Positions 6,702 to 15,402 of a DNA stretch of 23,364 nt are shown here, in pieces (the stretch's first letter is position 1; every line of letters begins with the position of its first letter). The position numbers and the translations under genes were made by a program. Origin of the DNA: Lachnoclostridium sp. (lineage in GTDB: Bacteria > Bacillota_A > Clostridia > Lachnospirales > Lachnospiraceae); the NCBI GenBank assembly GCA_015057755.1, contig SVDR01000041.1:1-23364 (forward strand), in the 5' to 3' direction. The notes beneath the pieces were generated by a model. It had not been told where the DNA came from and ran no database searches. It worked only from the letters and a program-made list of their open reading frames with translations.

Positions 6702-8834
6702 ATGGAAATAGCATATTTGGGATTGTTTGATGAAGTCTTTGAGTGGGTATTAAGTCATATTTTTGATCCGGTCTTTCAATGGCTGACCAATTTGCTGACT
6801 ACTGTATTCACATGGATTTTTAAAGAATTACTGGAACCGATCTTACTTCCTATCCTGAAGTCAATGATGGAATTTGCTTTCGAGCTCTGGATGGACATTT
6901 ACAGTACATTTATCTACGGTCTCTTTGCCGGAGTACTGAAACTGATCGATTATCTGGAGACTGCGTTTGATGTTTTCATTGGACTTCGTGAGGTCAGTTA
7001 TACATCCGGTGATACAACAATTCGCGGAAGTCTTCTTGAAGTTCTCCTTCAGATGGATACCGTTAATACGGTATTCTGGGCGCTGACAATTGCCGGACTT
7101 GCGATTGCAATCATGCTGACCATTTATGCGACAGCAAAATCAACCCTGGACTTCGATTTTGAAAATCGAAGACCGGTTTCCAAAGTCCTTTCCGCAATGT
7201 TAAAGACGTTCTTCCAGTTTTTTACGGTTCCGTTTTTTATGTTTTATTTTATAAAACTGGCAACGATTATTTTGAATGGCATTTCATATGCCCTCGGAAG
7301 AAATGGAAGTACATCTTTAGGCAGAATCGTCTTTACAATTGCATCTCTGGATGCTGTTCGTATTACAGAGGAAAATGAGTCGTATGCATCAAAATATAAT
7401 ATTTCTACGGCATCTGGCAAAATTACCTTAGGAACAGATCCGGCTGACGGCTATCGTTATCCGTTTTATTCCGGTTCGAAAGACTATGCCAACATAGAAG
7501 CTGTAGCAGAACTATTCGATTTGTCAGAATTTGACTATTTTATCGGATTTATTGCAGCGATCTTTCTTCTGATTGTTCTTGCCATGTGTTTGCTGACATT
7601 TGTTCAGCGAATCTTTGAAGTTATGATCCTTTACTGTGTATCACCGTACTTTGTGAGTACGATACCGATCGACGATGGCGAACGCTTTGGAAGATGGCGG
7701 GAAATGTTTGTTGCAAAAGTGTTTACCGGATATGGTTCAGCCATGGGTATCCGATTGTATCTGATGGTCTGTCCGATGGTTATGGGAAACCAGATTAAAT
7801 TTGGCTCCTATGTCAGTACGGAAATGGACTATATGATGAAACTGTTCTTCTTGATCGGCGGAGCCTGGGCTGTATATAAATCAGGTCCGATGATCACCGG
7901 ACTCTTCAATTTCCAGGCGGCTCAGTCTGAAGCTGCTACGCAGGCGATGGTTGGCGGTTTTGTTTATGGTCATACCATCGGAAAAGCCGGCAATGCTGTA
8001 AAGAGTATGCTGGCTGGTAAAGGGAAACGTGCTGGTGCTGCAAATGCCGGAGCAGGGAAAGCAAAAACATCTTCGGATAATAAGTCAGCAAAATTTAATG
8101 GCATGAAGCCTCAGCAGAAATCAGAAATGAAGAAACCTCAGGCAGGAGCATGGAAGGCTGGTGTGAAACCGGCCGGAGAACGAACCGGTAAACCGATGAT
8201 CGGTGTGAAAAAGGGAACGCCAGCTGGTGAGTTCATAAATAATAATAATAAACCAAGTGATCTTAAAGTTGGTTCCTTATTCCGCAGTACATATGACCAA
8301 TACGGAAATCATAAAGTTCGTGTAAAGGGATTCGGAGTCACAAAAGATGCTTCCGGAAAAGTGACATCTGTAAAACTACCTGGTATGAAACTGAAACGAG
8401 ACTCTGAGGGAGCACCGTTTAAAGTAACAAAGTTCAACATTCCGGGAATTGCAAAAGTCAATACAAATCTGAAAGAGGGAGAATTAAAATACTCAGATAT
8501 CAGTATTCTTGGTATGAACTATCATAAAGAAGGCGGAACATCAAAATTCAGCATGGGTAAAAATATCAGTGTCGGATACGGAAAAGACGGAACCATGAGC
8601 AAGCTGAAGATCGGATCTTTTAAAGTTTACAATACCGCCGATAAAAATGGTTTTGATATTGGCAAATTTAATGTCCGTTCAGAAGCGGAGGGAACAAAAG
8701 TGAATCTTGGTGAGAGTATTTCCTTTAAAACACAAAGAGGTCATAAGGGACTTTCCAGTTTTAAATTAGGTTCTATTGAGTATTCTTCTAACGGAAAGAT
8801 TACAAAGAAAGAGACAGGAGGTGACAAGGCGTGA
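6702..8834 (+). CDS. VirB6/TrbL-like channel protein with long beta-rich C-terminal extension (second copy)
   Basis: The 710-aa protein is a paralogue of the upstream gene over its first ~430 residues: similar amphipathic N-terminus, similar loop, and the same RIFEVMILYCVSPYFVSTIP block followed by IDDGERFGRWREMF. It then carries about 270 extra residues. These are a basic Ala/Gly/Lys/Pro linker (about 440-515) and a Gly/Ser/Lys-rich segment (about 520-700) with alternating hydrophobic strands such as SKLKIGSFKVYN and SSFKLGSIEYSSNG, suggesting a repeated beta structure. GGGAGGTGA precedes ATG 6702. The stop overlaps the GTG of the VirB4 gene by four bases, implying translational coupling. 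Where the extension sits relative to the membrane is not clear from sequence alone. Confidence 0.85.
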   Translation: MEIAYLGLFDEVFEWVLSHIFDPVFQWLTNLLTTVFTWIFKELLEPILLPILKSMMEFAFELWMDIYSTFIYGLFAGVLKLIDYLETAFDVFIGLREVSYTSGDTTIRGSLLEVLLQMDTVNTVFWALTIAGLAIAIMLTIYATAKSTLDFDFENRRPVSKVLSAMLKTFFQFFTVPFFMFYFIKLATIILNGISYALGRNGSTSLGRIVFTIASLDAVRITEENESYASKYNISTASGKITLGTDPADGYRYPFYSGSKDYANIEAVAELFDLSEFDYFIGFIAAIFLLIVLAMCLLTFVQRIFEVMILYCVSPYFVSTIPIDDGERFGRWREMFVAKVFTGYGSAMGIRLYLMVCPMVMGNQIKFGSYVSTEMDYMMKLFFLIGGAWAVYKSGPMITGLFNFQAAQSEAATQAMVGGFVYGHTIGKAGNAVKSMLAGKGKRAGAANAGAGKAKTSSDNKSAKFNGMKPQQKSEMKKPQAGAWKAGVKPAGERTGKPMIGVKKGTPAGEFINNNNKPSDLKVGSLFRSTYDQYGNHKVRVKGFGVTKDASGKVTSVKLPGMKLKRDSEGAPFKVTKFNIPGIAKVNTNLKEGELKYSDISILGMNYHKEGGTSKFSMGKNISVGYGKDGTMSKLKIGSFKVYNTADKNGFDIGKFNVRSEAEGTKVNLGESISFKTQRGHKGLSSFKLGSIEYSSNGKITKKETGGDKA

Positions 8835-11527
8835 GAATCATTCCCAAAAGAACGAAGGTAGCAATTGAATTTTTCAAAGGTGTAGAAATACCGGATGTAC
8901 TGGTTGGCCTTGTTGGTGTTGCGATCATCATGTCTGTCGCATTCTCCAACCTTCCATACCGAATATATATTGCATTTGCAGTTACGATCCTTGTGGGTGC
9001 ATCACTGGTGCCTGTCGAAGGAGATAAAGGATATATGATGTTCTATCATATGCTTAGATTCTTTTCGCAGCACAGGGAATTCAAAGAAAAGCCTGTTAAA
9101 AAAGGTGCGCCAACGGTTCGTGACATTACTCCTTTTACAGGCGTGAACGGTAACTTTATTGAATACGATAGCCAGTATTACGGCATTGCAGTAAATATTC
9201 CGGACATCGAATTTAAGTTTTATTCGCTTCACAGACAAAATCAGATCATCGATCAGATTTATGGTTCTGTTTTAAGAACGATTTCCGGAACAGAAACGGC
9301 TGCACTTGTAAAAATCGATCGTCCGCTTCTTTATGATGAATATCTGAAGAGCGAAGATAAAAAAATCGCGGAATTGAAAGAGGCATTTATCAATGATCTT
9401 ATCAATGAAGAAGAGCTGACAACAAGAGTAGGTGTGATCCAGGACAGAAAAGAGCAGATTCGGTTTATCAACAATAAAGAGAAAGTATATGCTCCGTTTT
9501 ACTACCTTGTGTTCTTCCATAAAGACAAAGAAATGCTGAAAAGCCAGGCAGAAAATATGGTAAACACCATGTCGATGGCCGGTATGGACTGCAGCATTCT
9601 CTCTGAAAAAGAACTGGTTGTATTTTTGAAATATAATTATACGGCAGTTTTCGATGAGAGAGAAATCCACAGTCTTACAAAAGACCAGTATATGGACTGG
9701 ATCTTGCCGAAAGAGATCAAGATGACTGCACGTACAGTACAGTATGACAACATCGTTACTCACAATTTCCGTGTAACCGATTATCCGACGACTGTAGCCA
9801 ATGCCTGGGGATGCAATATGTTCAACCGACCGGATACCAAGGTCGTTATGAAAATGCAGATGGTGGACCGATATAAGGGAATTAAACAGATTGACCGTGC
9901 AATCGATGAACTTCGTGAACAAGCCAATTCCACAGGAAAAACGAGCCGAATCATGGAACTTCAGACACATGTCGATACATTAACAGAAGTTCTTGCAACT
10001 TTACAAAGTGATAATGAAACACTTCTGGATATCAATGTGTATGTGACCGGTTACGATTATGAACTGTCAGAAGAGATGATGACTCAGGGCGGAAAGAAGA
10101 ATCGCTCCTCTACATCCATTACCTCTATGAAAAAACAGATCCGCAGAGGACTTTCTGAGGAAGGTTTCCGGTCAAACGACAACTATATGCAGCAGTTTGA
10201 TGCATATGCATCAACGCAGATTTCCGGATATGATGCATTCAGACGTTCCAGCCGCGGTATCCATTCCACATCTGTGGCAGCGGCATTTCCGTTTGTCAAC
10301 AAAAACCTCTGTGATCCGGGCGGTGTATGCATCGGAACCAACAGAGGAAGACCTGTATTTGTCGATTTCTTTACCAGAGATAAAGAGCGTGTTAACAGTA
10401 ACATGGTGATCATCGGTAAATCCGGAAGTGGTAAATCATATGCTACAAAGACCATATTGTCGCATCTGGCTGCGGATAACAGCAAAGTCTTTATTCTGGA
10501 TCCGGAGAACGAATATTTTGGTCTTGCAAAGAACATGAACGGCAAAGTAATCGATGTGGGCAGTGCAACTCAGGGACGCTTGAATCCGTTCCATATTATC
10601 ACAAGCCTTGCAGACGATGAGGATGATGAGAACGAGGTTGTCAAAACAAGCTTTAGTACACATCTTCAGTTTCTGGAGGAATTTTACCGTCAGATTCTTA
10701 CCGGTATCGATTCTGATGCGCTGGAATATCTGAACAATATTACAGTACGAATGTATGAGGCAAAAGGTATTGATGCAGATACCGATCTCGGTAAATTGAC
10801 GGCAGAAGACTATCCGATTTTTGATGATCTGTATGATAAGATTCTGAATGATTATCAGATGGCATCCAGTGATTATGGTAAAGAGAATCTTCGAGTTCTT
10901 CTGAACTATATATCGAAATTTGCCACAGGCGGAAGAAATGCGATGTTATGGAACGGTCCGTCATCCATTTCTACGGAAGAAAATTTTATAGTTTTCAACT
11001 TCCAGTCTCTGCTGGCGAATAAAAATAATACGATCGCAAACGCACAGATGCTTCTTGTATTGAAGTGGCTGGATAATGAAGTTATCAAAAACCGTGATTA
11101 CAATATGAAATTTGGTGCATCCAGAAAGATCATCGTTGTTATCGATGAGGCACATGTATTCATTGACAGCAAATTCCCGATCGCACTGGACTTCATGTAC
11201 CAGCTTGCAAAGCGTATTCGTAAGTACAGCGGTATGCAGATCATCATTACCCAGAATATAGCAGATTTCGTTGGAACGGAAGAACTTGTACGAAAATCAT
11301 CTGCGATCATCAATGCTTGCCAGTATTCCTTTATCTTTTCATTATCTCCGAACGATATGCATGATCTGTGCAAACTGTATGAAAAAGCCGGAGAGATCAA
11401 TGAAAGTGAGCAGGAAGAGATTGTAAACAACGGACGAGGAAAAGCGTTTGTTATCACGTCACCGGCCAGCAGGACCGGTGTAGAGATCGTTGCTTCAAAA
11501 GATATGGAGCAGATGTTTACCGTCTAG
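8831..11527 (+). CDS. virB4: VirB4-family T4SS ATPase with N-terminal membrane (VirB3/PrgI-like) segment
   Basis: The 898-aa protein starts at GTG with AGGAGGTGA upstream. Residues about 20-60 form two closely spaced membrane segments, like the small VirB3/PrgI subunit fused to VirB4 in many Gram-positive systems. The rest is the VirB4 body: Walker A GKSGSGKS at 529-536, an ILDPENEYFGL strand after it, Walker B VVIDEAHVF with D772/E773, and IIITQNIADFVG as the sensor-like segment. VirB4 ATPases power assembly and substrate movement. It most resembles VirB4 proteins of Firmicute conjugative transposons. The sequence is full length and both nucleotide-binding motifs are intact, so the machine appears functional. 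Confidence 0.95.
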   Translation: MRIIPKRTKVAIEFFKGVEIPDVLVGLVGVAIIMSVAFSNLPYRIYIAFAVTILVGASLVPVEGDKGYMMFYHMLRFFSQHREFKEKPVKKGAPTVRDITPFTGVNGNFIEYDSQYYGIAVNIPDIEFKFYSLHRQNQIIDQIYGSVLRTISGTETAALVKIDRPLLYDEYLKSEDKKIAELKEAFINDLINEEELTTRVGVIQDRKEQIRFINNKEKVYAPFYYLVFFHKDKEMLKSQAENMVNTMSMAGMDCSILSEKELVVFLKYNYTAVFDEREIHSLTKDQYMDWILPKEIKMTARTVQYDNIVTHNFRVTDYPTTVANAWGCNMFNRPDTKVVMKMQMVDRYKGIKQIDRAIDELREQANSTGKTSRIMELQTHVDTLTEVLATLQSDNETLLDINVYVTGYDYELSEEMMTQGGKKNRSSTSITSMKKQIRRGLSEEGFRSNDNYMQQFDAYASTQISGYDAFRRSSRGIHSTSVAAAFPFVNKNLCDPGGVCIGTNRGRPVFVDFFTRDKERVNSNMVIIGKSGSGKSYATKTILSHLAADNSKVFILDPENEYFGLAKNMNGKVIDVGSATQGRLNPFHIITSLADDEDDENEVVKTSFSTHLQFLEEFYRQILTGIDSDALEYLNNITVRMYEAKGIDADTDLGKLTAEDYPIFDDLYDKILNDYQMASSDYGKENLRVLLNYISKFATGGRNAMLWNGPSSISTEENFIVFNFQSLLANKNNTIANAQMLLVLKWLDNEVIKNRDYNMKFGASRKIIVVIDEAHVFIDSKFPIALDFMYQLAKRIRKYSGMQIIITQNIADFVGTEELVRKSSAIINACQYSFIFSLSPNDMHDLCKLYEKAGEINESEQEEIVNNGRGKAFVITSPASRTGVEIVASKDMEQMFTV

Positions 11528-11560
11528 GTGACAGAACTTTGAATGAAGGAGTGGATGCCA

Positions 11561-11863
11561 ATGGCATATTTTGACAGTTCAAAAAACAAAGCTTTGTGGC
11601 AGATTGAACTGCAGGCTCTTCGTAAAGAGAAAGAGGAACGAAAAGCCGGAAAAACAGTTTCCAGTGCGCGGCAGGCAGATTTTTCCAGACAGACAGTACG
11701 CGGCCCTGAGCGAATCACTTACCGGGAACTTTTAGAAGAAGAGGCGAGGGCATCTTCCAAAGGTGCAAAGAGAGAACCGTTTACAAAACAAACATCGAAA
11801 GTGCACCAAAAGGAATCTCAAAAAGAAGTTTCCGCAAAAGCCCGTACATATGAAATGGTTTAA
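11561..11863 (+). CDS. Small charged cytoplasmic protein in T4SS operon
   Basis: The 100-aa hydrophilic protein begins MAYFDSSKNKALWQIELQAL and then is dominated by Lys, Arg, Glu, Ser and Gln, with no membrane segment. The N-terminal motif (FDSxKNxALWxxEL) seems familiar from short proteins next to virB4 in Firmicute conjugative elements, but I cannot confirm this or name a function. Three in-frame ATGs exist (11543, 11555, 11561); AAGGAG at 11546-11551 is nine bases before 11561, which is chosen. Its last 14 bases overlap the next gene. The charged tail looks disordered. It could be an adaptor or assembly factor (inference). Confidence 0.7.
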   Translation: MAYFDSSKNKALWQIELQALRKEKEERKAGKTVSSARQADFSRQTVRGPERITYRELLEEEARASSKGAKREPFTKQTSKVHQKESQKEVSAKARTYEMV

Positions 11864-12893
11864 ATTCAGAAAGACAGCGTCAATGACTGTCTTAGCGCTG
11901 TCTTTCTTAGGAAGTATCTGTATTCCGTCGCTGGATATTCCGGTTGTCAGAGCAACTCAGTTTGTCTCGGAAACAAATGATCATGGAATGGATCAGTATA
12001 TTGAAGAATATCTGTATCAAATACAGCAAGGGGAAACGATAATCGAAGAATATTCTACAGAACTGATCGTGGATCCAGAAGTTCAGATGAAAACCGGAGG
12101 CAGTGGACTTATACAGTTCATTTTGCCGGATGGGAACTTCTATGAGTCCTCTGTTCCGAATGGAATGGTGACAGAAAGGCCCGTGGAGATGATTCTACCG
12201 GATGGTGCCATTGCGACTGTAATGGATGGTACAGAAACAAAAATTCAAACCGGTCAGTTCACGATTTCAGAACCTGGAGAATATCAGATTAGAATGGTCT
12301 TTATGCAGGGAAGCTGGGATGAAAATAATGCATATGCAGTGTTTGAAGTGAACCACGATGTTTTGATCGTAAATCATCGTACAAATAATCTGGATATGAT
12401 CCAAGTGCCGGAAGGATTTAAAGTCACCATCTTTCAAAAGGACGGAAAAGGTTTGGAGATTTCGGATTCCCAATGCGTTCTTCTTGAACATGACGGAGAC
12501 TATGAGATTCACTATGAAGATATAAAAACCGGATTGATTCGACTTCAAAGCAATCTGTCACGGGATACAAAAGCACCGTTTCTGACATTTTCCACGGAAA
12601 TTGACCAGGGAACGATCAAGGGCCCTCTGGAATATGTTCCTTCAGAAGATGGATGCGAGATAATCGTTACTTACAACGGCAGCCAGGGTCCGGCAGTGGG
12701 AAATACACTGACGGTGCCCGGATATTATAGACTGGAAATTCAAGATGAAGCCGGAAACAGCCAAGCATATGAGTTTCAGCTTCGCCAGTCAAGGAACCTT
12801 ATTGATAATCAAATGATTATAATGACTTTAATTATTCTGATCGGCGTAGTGATTCATATCATTTATACCAGAAGAAACAGGAAAGTCTTATAA
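11850..12893 (+). CDS. Single-pass surface protein, paralogue of the one at 4348-5319
   Basis: The protein is about 347 aa. An N-terminal signal peptide (about 1-37, likely cut after VRA) leads into an extracellular region and a C-terminal membrane helix near 320-338 with an RRNRK tail. Residues 102-166 align by eye with the other surface protein. The part before the helix (about 255-310) contains YRLEIQDEAGNSQAYEF, the ending typical of bacterial Ig-like folds. There is no good ribosome binding site before ATG 11850, and the 14-base overlap with the previous gene suggests translational coupling. The longer open frame from 11763 has no supporting signal. The role is probably structural on the outside of the secretion machine; this is inferred from topology and context only. 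Confidence 0.8.
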   Translation: MKWFKFRKTASMTVLALSFLGSICIPSLDIPVVRATQFVSETNDHGMDQYIEEYLYQIQQGETIIEEYSTELIVDPEVQMKTGGSGLIQFILPDGNFYESSVPNGMVTERPVEMILPDGAIATVMDGTETKIQTGQFTISEPGEYQIRMVFMQGSWDENNAYAVFEVNHDVLIVNHRTNNLDMIQVPEGFKVTIFQKDGKGLEISDSQCVLLEHDGDYEIHYEDIKTGLIRLQSNLSRDTKAPFLTFSTEIDQGTIKGPLEYVPSEDGCEIIVTYNGSQGPAVGNTLTVPGYYRLEIQDEAGNSQAYEFQLRQSRNLIDNQMIIMTLIILIGVVIHIIYTRRNRKVL

Positions 12894-12920
12894 TAATAAA
12901 TACATACAGGAGGTATAAGT

Positions 12921-13220
12921 ATGTTATACACAATGTTAACTAATCCGTTCGCAGCAATGAGTGATCCGATTATTTCTCTGATTAATTCCGCATTAACACC
13001 GGCCCTTGGTCTTGTTGGCGCACTTGGAGCAATTTATTGTGTGCTTCTTGGCGCGAAGCTTGCAAAAGCAGAAGAGCCGCAGGACAGGGAAAAAGCGAAA
13101 AACAGTTTAAAAAATGCCATCATTGGTTTCATTCTGATTTTCGTACTTCTTGTTGTTCTGAAAGTTGGTATGTCTGCTATGACTACATGGATGGATGCAG
13201 CTGTAAAAGCCGCAAAATAA
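12921..13220 (+). CDS. VirB2/TrbC-like pilin subunit of the T4SS
   Basis: The 99-aa protein has two hydrophobic helices (about 23-48 and 68-90) joined by a short charged loop, AKAEEPQDREKAKNSLKNA. That is the hairpin topology of VirB2/TrbC-type pilins, including those of Gram-positive systems (T4SS_pilin-like). No long cleavable signal peptide precedes the first helix. AGGAGG at 12908-12913 is well placed before ATG 12921. It is followed by a strong hairpin without a U-tract, which could raise the stability of its mRNA, fitting a subunit needed in many copies. Confidence 0.82.
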   Translation: MLYTMLTNPFAAMSDPIISLINSALTPALGLVGALGAIYCVLLGAKLAKAEEPQDREKAKNSLKNAIIGFILIFVLLVVLKVGMSAMTTWMDAAVKAAK

Positions 13221-13237
13221 CGACCTGGTATTCATTT

Positions 13238-13270
13238 TGTCAATCCGGAGCTTTTCGTTCCGGATTGACA
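13238..13270 (+). other. Strong hairpin without U-tract after the pilin gene
   Basis: TGTCAATCCGGA (13238-13249) pairs perfectly with TCCGGATTGACA (13259-13270). The inner bases can add a G-T and a C-G pair, leaving a loop of about five bases. The following sequence is ACCACCGG-like, not U-rich, so it is not a standard terminator in either direction. Its place 18 bases after the pilin stop suggests a 3' stabiliser, a processing site or a weak attenuator that sets pilin level above that of downstream genes. Confidence 0.75.
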
Positions 13271-13300
13271 CCACCGGAAATGTAAAGGAGGTTGCAGATT

Positions 13301-15367
13301 ATGAAAAGAATATTAAAAATGAGTCTGATCATGGCTATGCTTAGTGTGCTTTTCACAGGCTGCAATTCGATCATTTTATCGGTTGGTGAAAATGATTTCG
13401 AGGAAATACCCTGGGAAGTAATGGAACCGACGGACGACGAAGTACCGGATGTCTACAAGGACAACAATAAAAATAAGTTTGAAAATCTGAAAGGTGAACG
13501 AGCTTTTAAGATCAAAGACGGTCATTCAGAAGCTTCCGGTGATATTTCAGACTTCCAGATTGGAACACTTCTGGATAACGGAACATTTATTTATGCCTAT
13601 TCGACGAAAGAGGCAGGAGTGGGTGACAATCGCAAAACGGTTCACTGTATGGCCACATACAACTACAAGACCGGAGCATTTCGTGTGATCCACGAAAATG
13701 TGTTTATCAGTACAGATGAAGACGAAGAATCGTTTTATATTCAGCTGTGCGATCTTTCTGCAAGCCGCGGAAGTGATATGTTTGTATATGACAATGGTTT
13801 CGGATATATTTATAGTGCTTCCGGGGAACTTCAGTTTCAGACCGACATCGAAACTTTTGTTCGCGAACATTTCAGCAAAGCATATTCCGTTACAACAACC
13901 AATGCTCTGACCGATGGAAATGACAGAATCTATCTTGAACTGACCGTTGAAAAAGAAAAGGTTGATCTGAATCTTGACGAATCCAGTGCAGGACCGGAGA
14001 CAGAAGAAGAGGCAGAAGCTCTTGCAAAAGAACTGGATGATAAGGTTCGGGAAATTGTACTGGTTTACGATTTTAAGGAACTGGATACTACGATTGATTT
14101 TGTAAATTCTGCTGTTTCCCTGCAGGCAATGCTATGGCAGGCATTGGGAAAATCACAGGTATATGAAACAGAACCGGATGCCGAAGCAGATTGGGAGCGT
14201 GTGCAGGAAGAAACCCCGGATAACTGGGGAACGGCATTTTTAGATAATCTGGATGATCTGCAGTTGAACACCTGGAGATTAAATAAGTCTTTTATAAGTA
14301 CAGACGGTGGATATATCTGTACGTTTATTCCAATGGTCGGAAATACTACATCGGTTACTGATGTGAACGAAGAAGCCGAATTGAAAGATGTTTTTGTATT
14401 ATACAACGGCCAGTACTATGAGGTATTTGGAAATGTCGGTACATTTAAGATTTGGCAAGAAAAAAACGAAACTTTTTCCAGAGAGTATTATTATCGCTAT
14501 TATACAACTGAGACAGATGCAGAAGGAAGAGAAGTAAAGAAAGAACATTTAGAGACAAAGACTCAGACAATAACGGTACCGACGTGGAAATATGCAAGCC
14601 TGGACGGTGAGTATATGGAAGGATACCGTGTTTTGACAGAAATTTCCCAAATTGCTGGTGTTGTAAAAGATAAACTTTTATGTGTTGCAGACGGGCATCT
14701 CGTTTGGCGCAAGAAAGATGGCACTTATGAAATGTTTGGTCTTGCAAGTATCCTGGATATGGGAAATTATCTTCTGGATGTTGGATATGACAAAGAAAAT
14801 CTATATGTGCTGATTTCCACAAAAGATAAAACCCTGGTCGTAAATGGAAACCTTTCAGAAAGGAAGGTTATTGAAGGTTCTAAGATCGCAAATGCGCTTA
14901 CTCCGGGACAGGGAGAACAATTCAGGATTGATCAGAAGTATCATGACGAACATGCAGAACGTGAAAAAGAGTATATGGGAGATCTGGCTGGAATTGGATC
15001 TGCCGAAAGACTCAGCGCAGAAAAGATTGTAAAAGCAAATGTTCATGTGGATCAGAATCTTTTGAAAGAGTTAGAAGACAAAGGAATTCAGGCCGGATAC
15101 GGAAAAGCTTCCGGTGACGGATATTTGCTGACTACATTCACAAAAGGACTTGTCTTTTATGACTTTGGTTCTGAAATTGCAACATGTCTGGATGACGGCA
15201 CCTGGTATCAGACGTGGAAGAAAGACAATGCATATATTTCTGTAGGTTTCTCCAACGGAGAAGCGTCTTATGGAACTTTGGATGTTGCGTTTGCAAGAGT
15301 ATATGAATATAGTCCGAATGAACTGTATCAGAGTGCACTGAATCAGTTAAGGTTAGAAATGGACTAG
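13301..15367 (+). CDS. Large surface lipoprotein, T4SS-associated, unknown fold
   Basis: The 688-aa protein has a lipoprotein signal peptide ending in the lipobox LFTGC, with Cys21 as the expected lipid-bearing residue. It should therefore sit on the outer face of the membrane. The remainder has no membrane segments. It contains several short Tyr/Gly/Asp-rich strand-turn-strand stretches (for example FVYDNGFGYIYSASGELQF and KDNAYISVGFSNGEASYG), which hints at a beta-propeller-like build; this is a weak visual impression. I do not recognise a family. ATG 13301 has AAAGGAGG nine bases upstream; an in-frame TTG at 13292 is not used. It lies between the pilin and the cell-wall-binding protein, consistent with an external T4SS component. 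Confidence 0.82.
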   Translation: MKRILKMSLIMAMLSVLFTGCNSIILSVGENDFEEIPWEVMEPTDDEVPDVYKDNNKNKFENLKGERAFKIKDGHSEASGDISDFQIGTLLDNGTFIYAYSTKEAGVGDNRKTVHCMATYNYKTGAFRVIHENVFISTDEDEESFYIQLCDLSASRGSDMFVYDNGFGYIYSASGELQFQTDIETFVREHFSKAYSVTTTNALTDGNDRIYLELTVEKEKVDLNLDESSAGPETEEEAEALAKELDDKVREIVLVYDFKELDTTIDFVNSAVSLQAMLWQALGKSQVYETEPDAEADWERVQEETPDNWGTAFLDNLDDLQLNTWRLNKSFISTDGGYICTFIPMVGNTTSVTDVNEEAELKDVFVLYNGQYYEVFGNVGTFKIWQEKNETFSREYYYRYYTTETDAEGREVKKEHLETKTQTITVPTWKYASLDGEYMEGYRVLTEISQIAGVVKDKLLCVADGHLVWRKKDGTYEMFGLASILDMGNYLLDVGYDKENLYVLISTKDKTLVVNGNLSERKVIEGSKIANALTPGQGEQFRIDQKYHDEHAEREKEYMGDLAGIGSAERLSAEKIVKANVHVDQNLLKELEDKGIQAGYGKASGDGYLLTTFTKGLVFYDFGSEIATCLDDGTWYQTWKKDNAYISVGFSNGEASYGTLDVAFARVYEYSPNELYQSALNQLRLEMD

Positions 15368-15402
15368 AAGAATCAGTAAAAGAAAAGGAGGTTTCAGACA
15401 TT

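Noticed and set aside
9272..9970. Long minus-strand open frame inside virB4
   Set aside because: It is fully contained in a well-supported + strand gene, is Cys/Phe/His-rich in a way typical of antisense frames, and has no ribosome binding site.
12802..12823. TTGATA and TATAAT before the pilin gene as an internal promoter
   Set aside because: The spacing is only 10 bases, the alternative -35 position is AACCTT, and the site lies in the coding region of a membrane helix rich in A and T.
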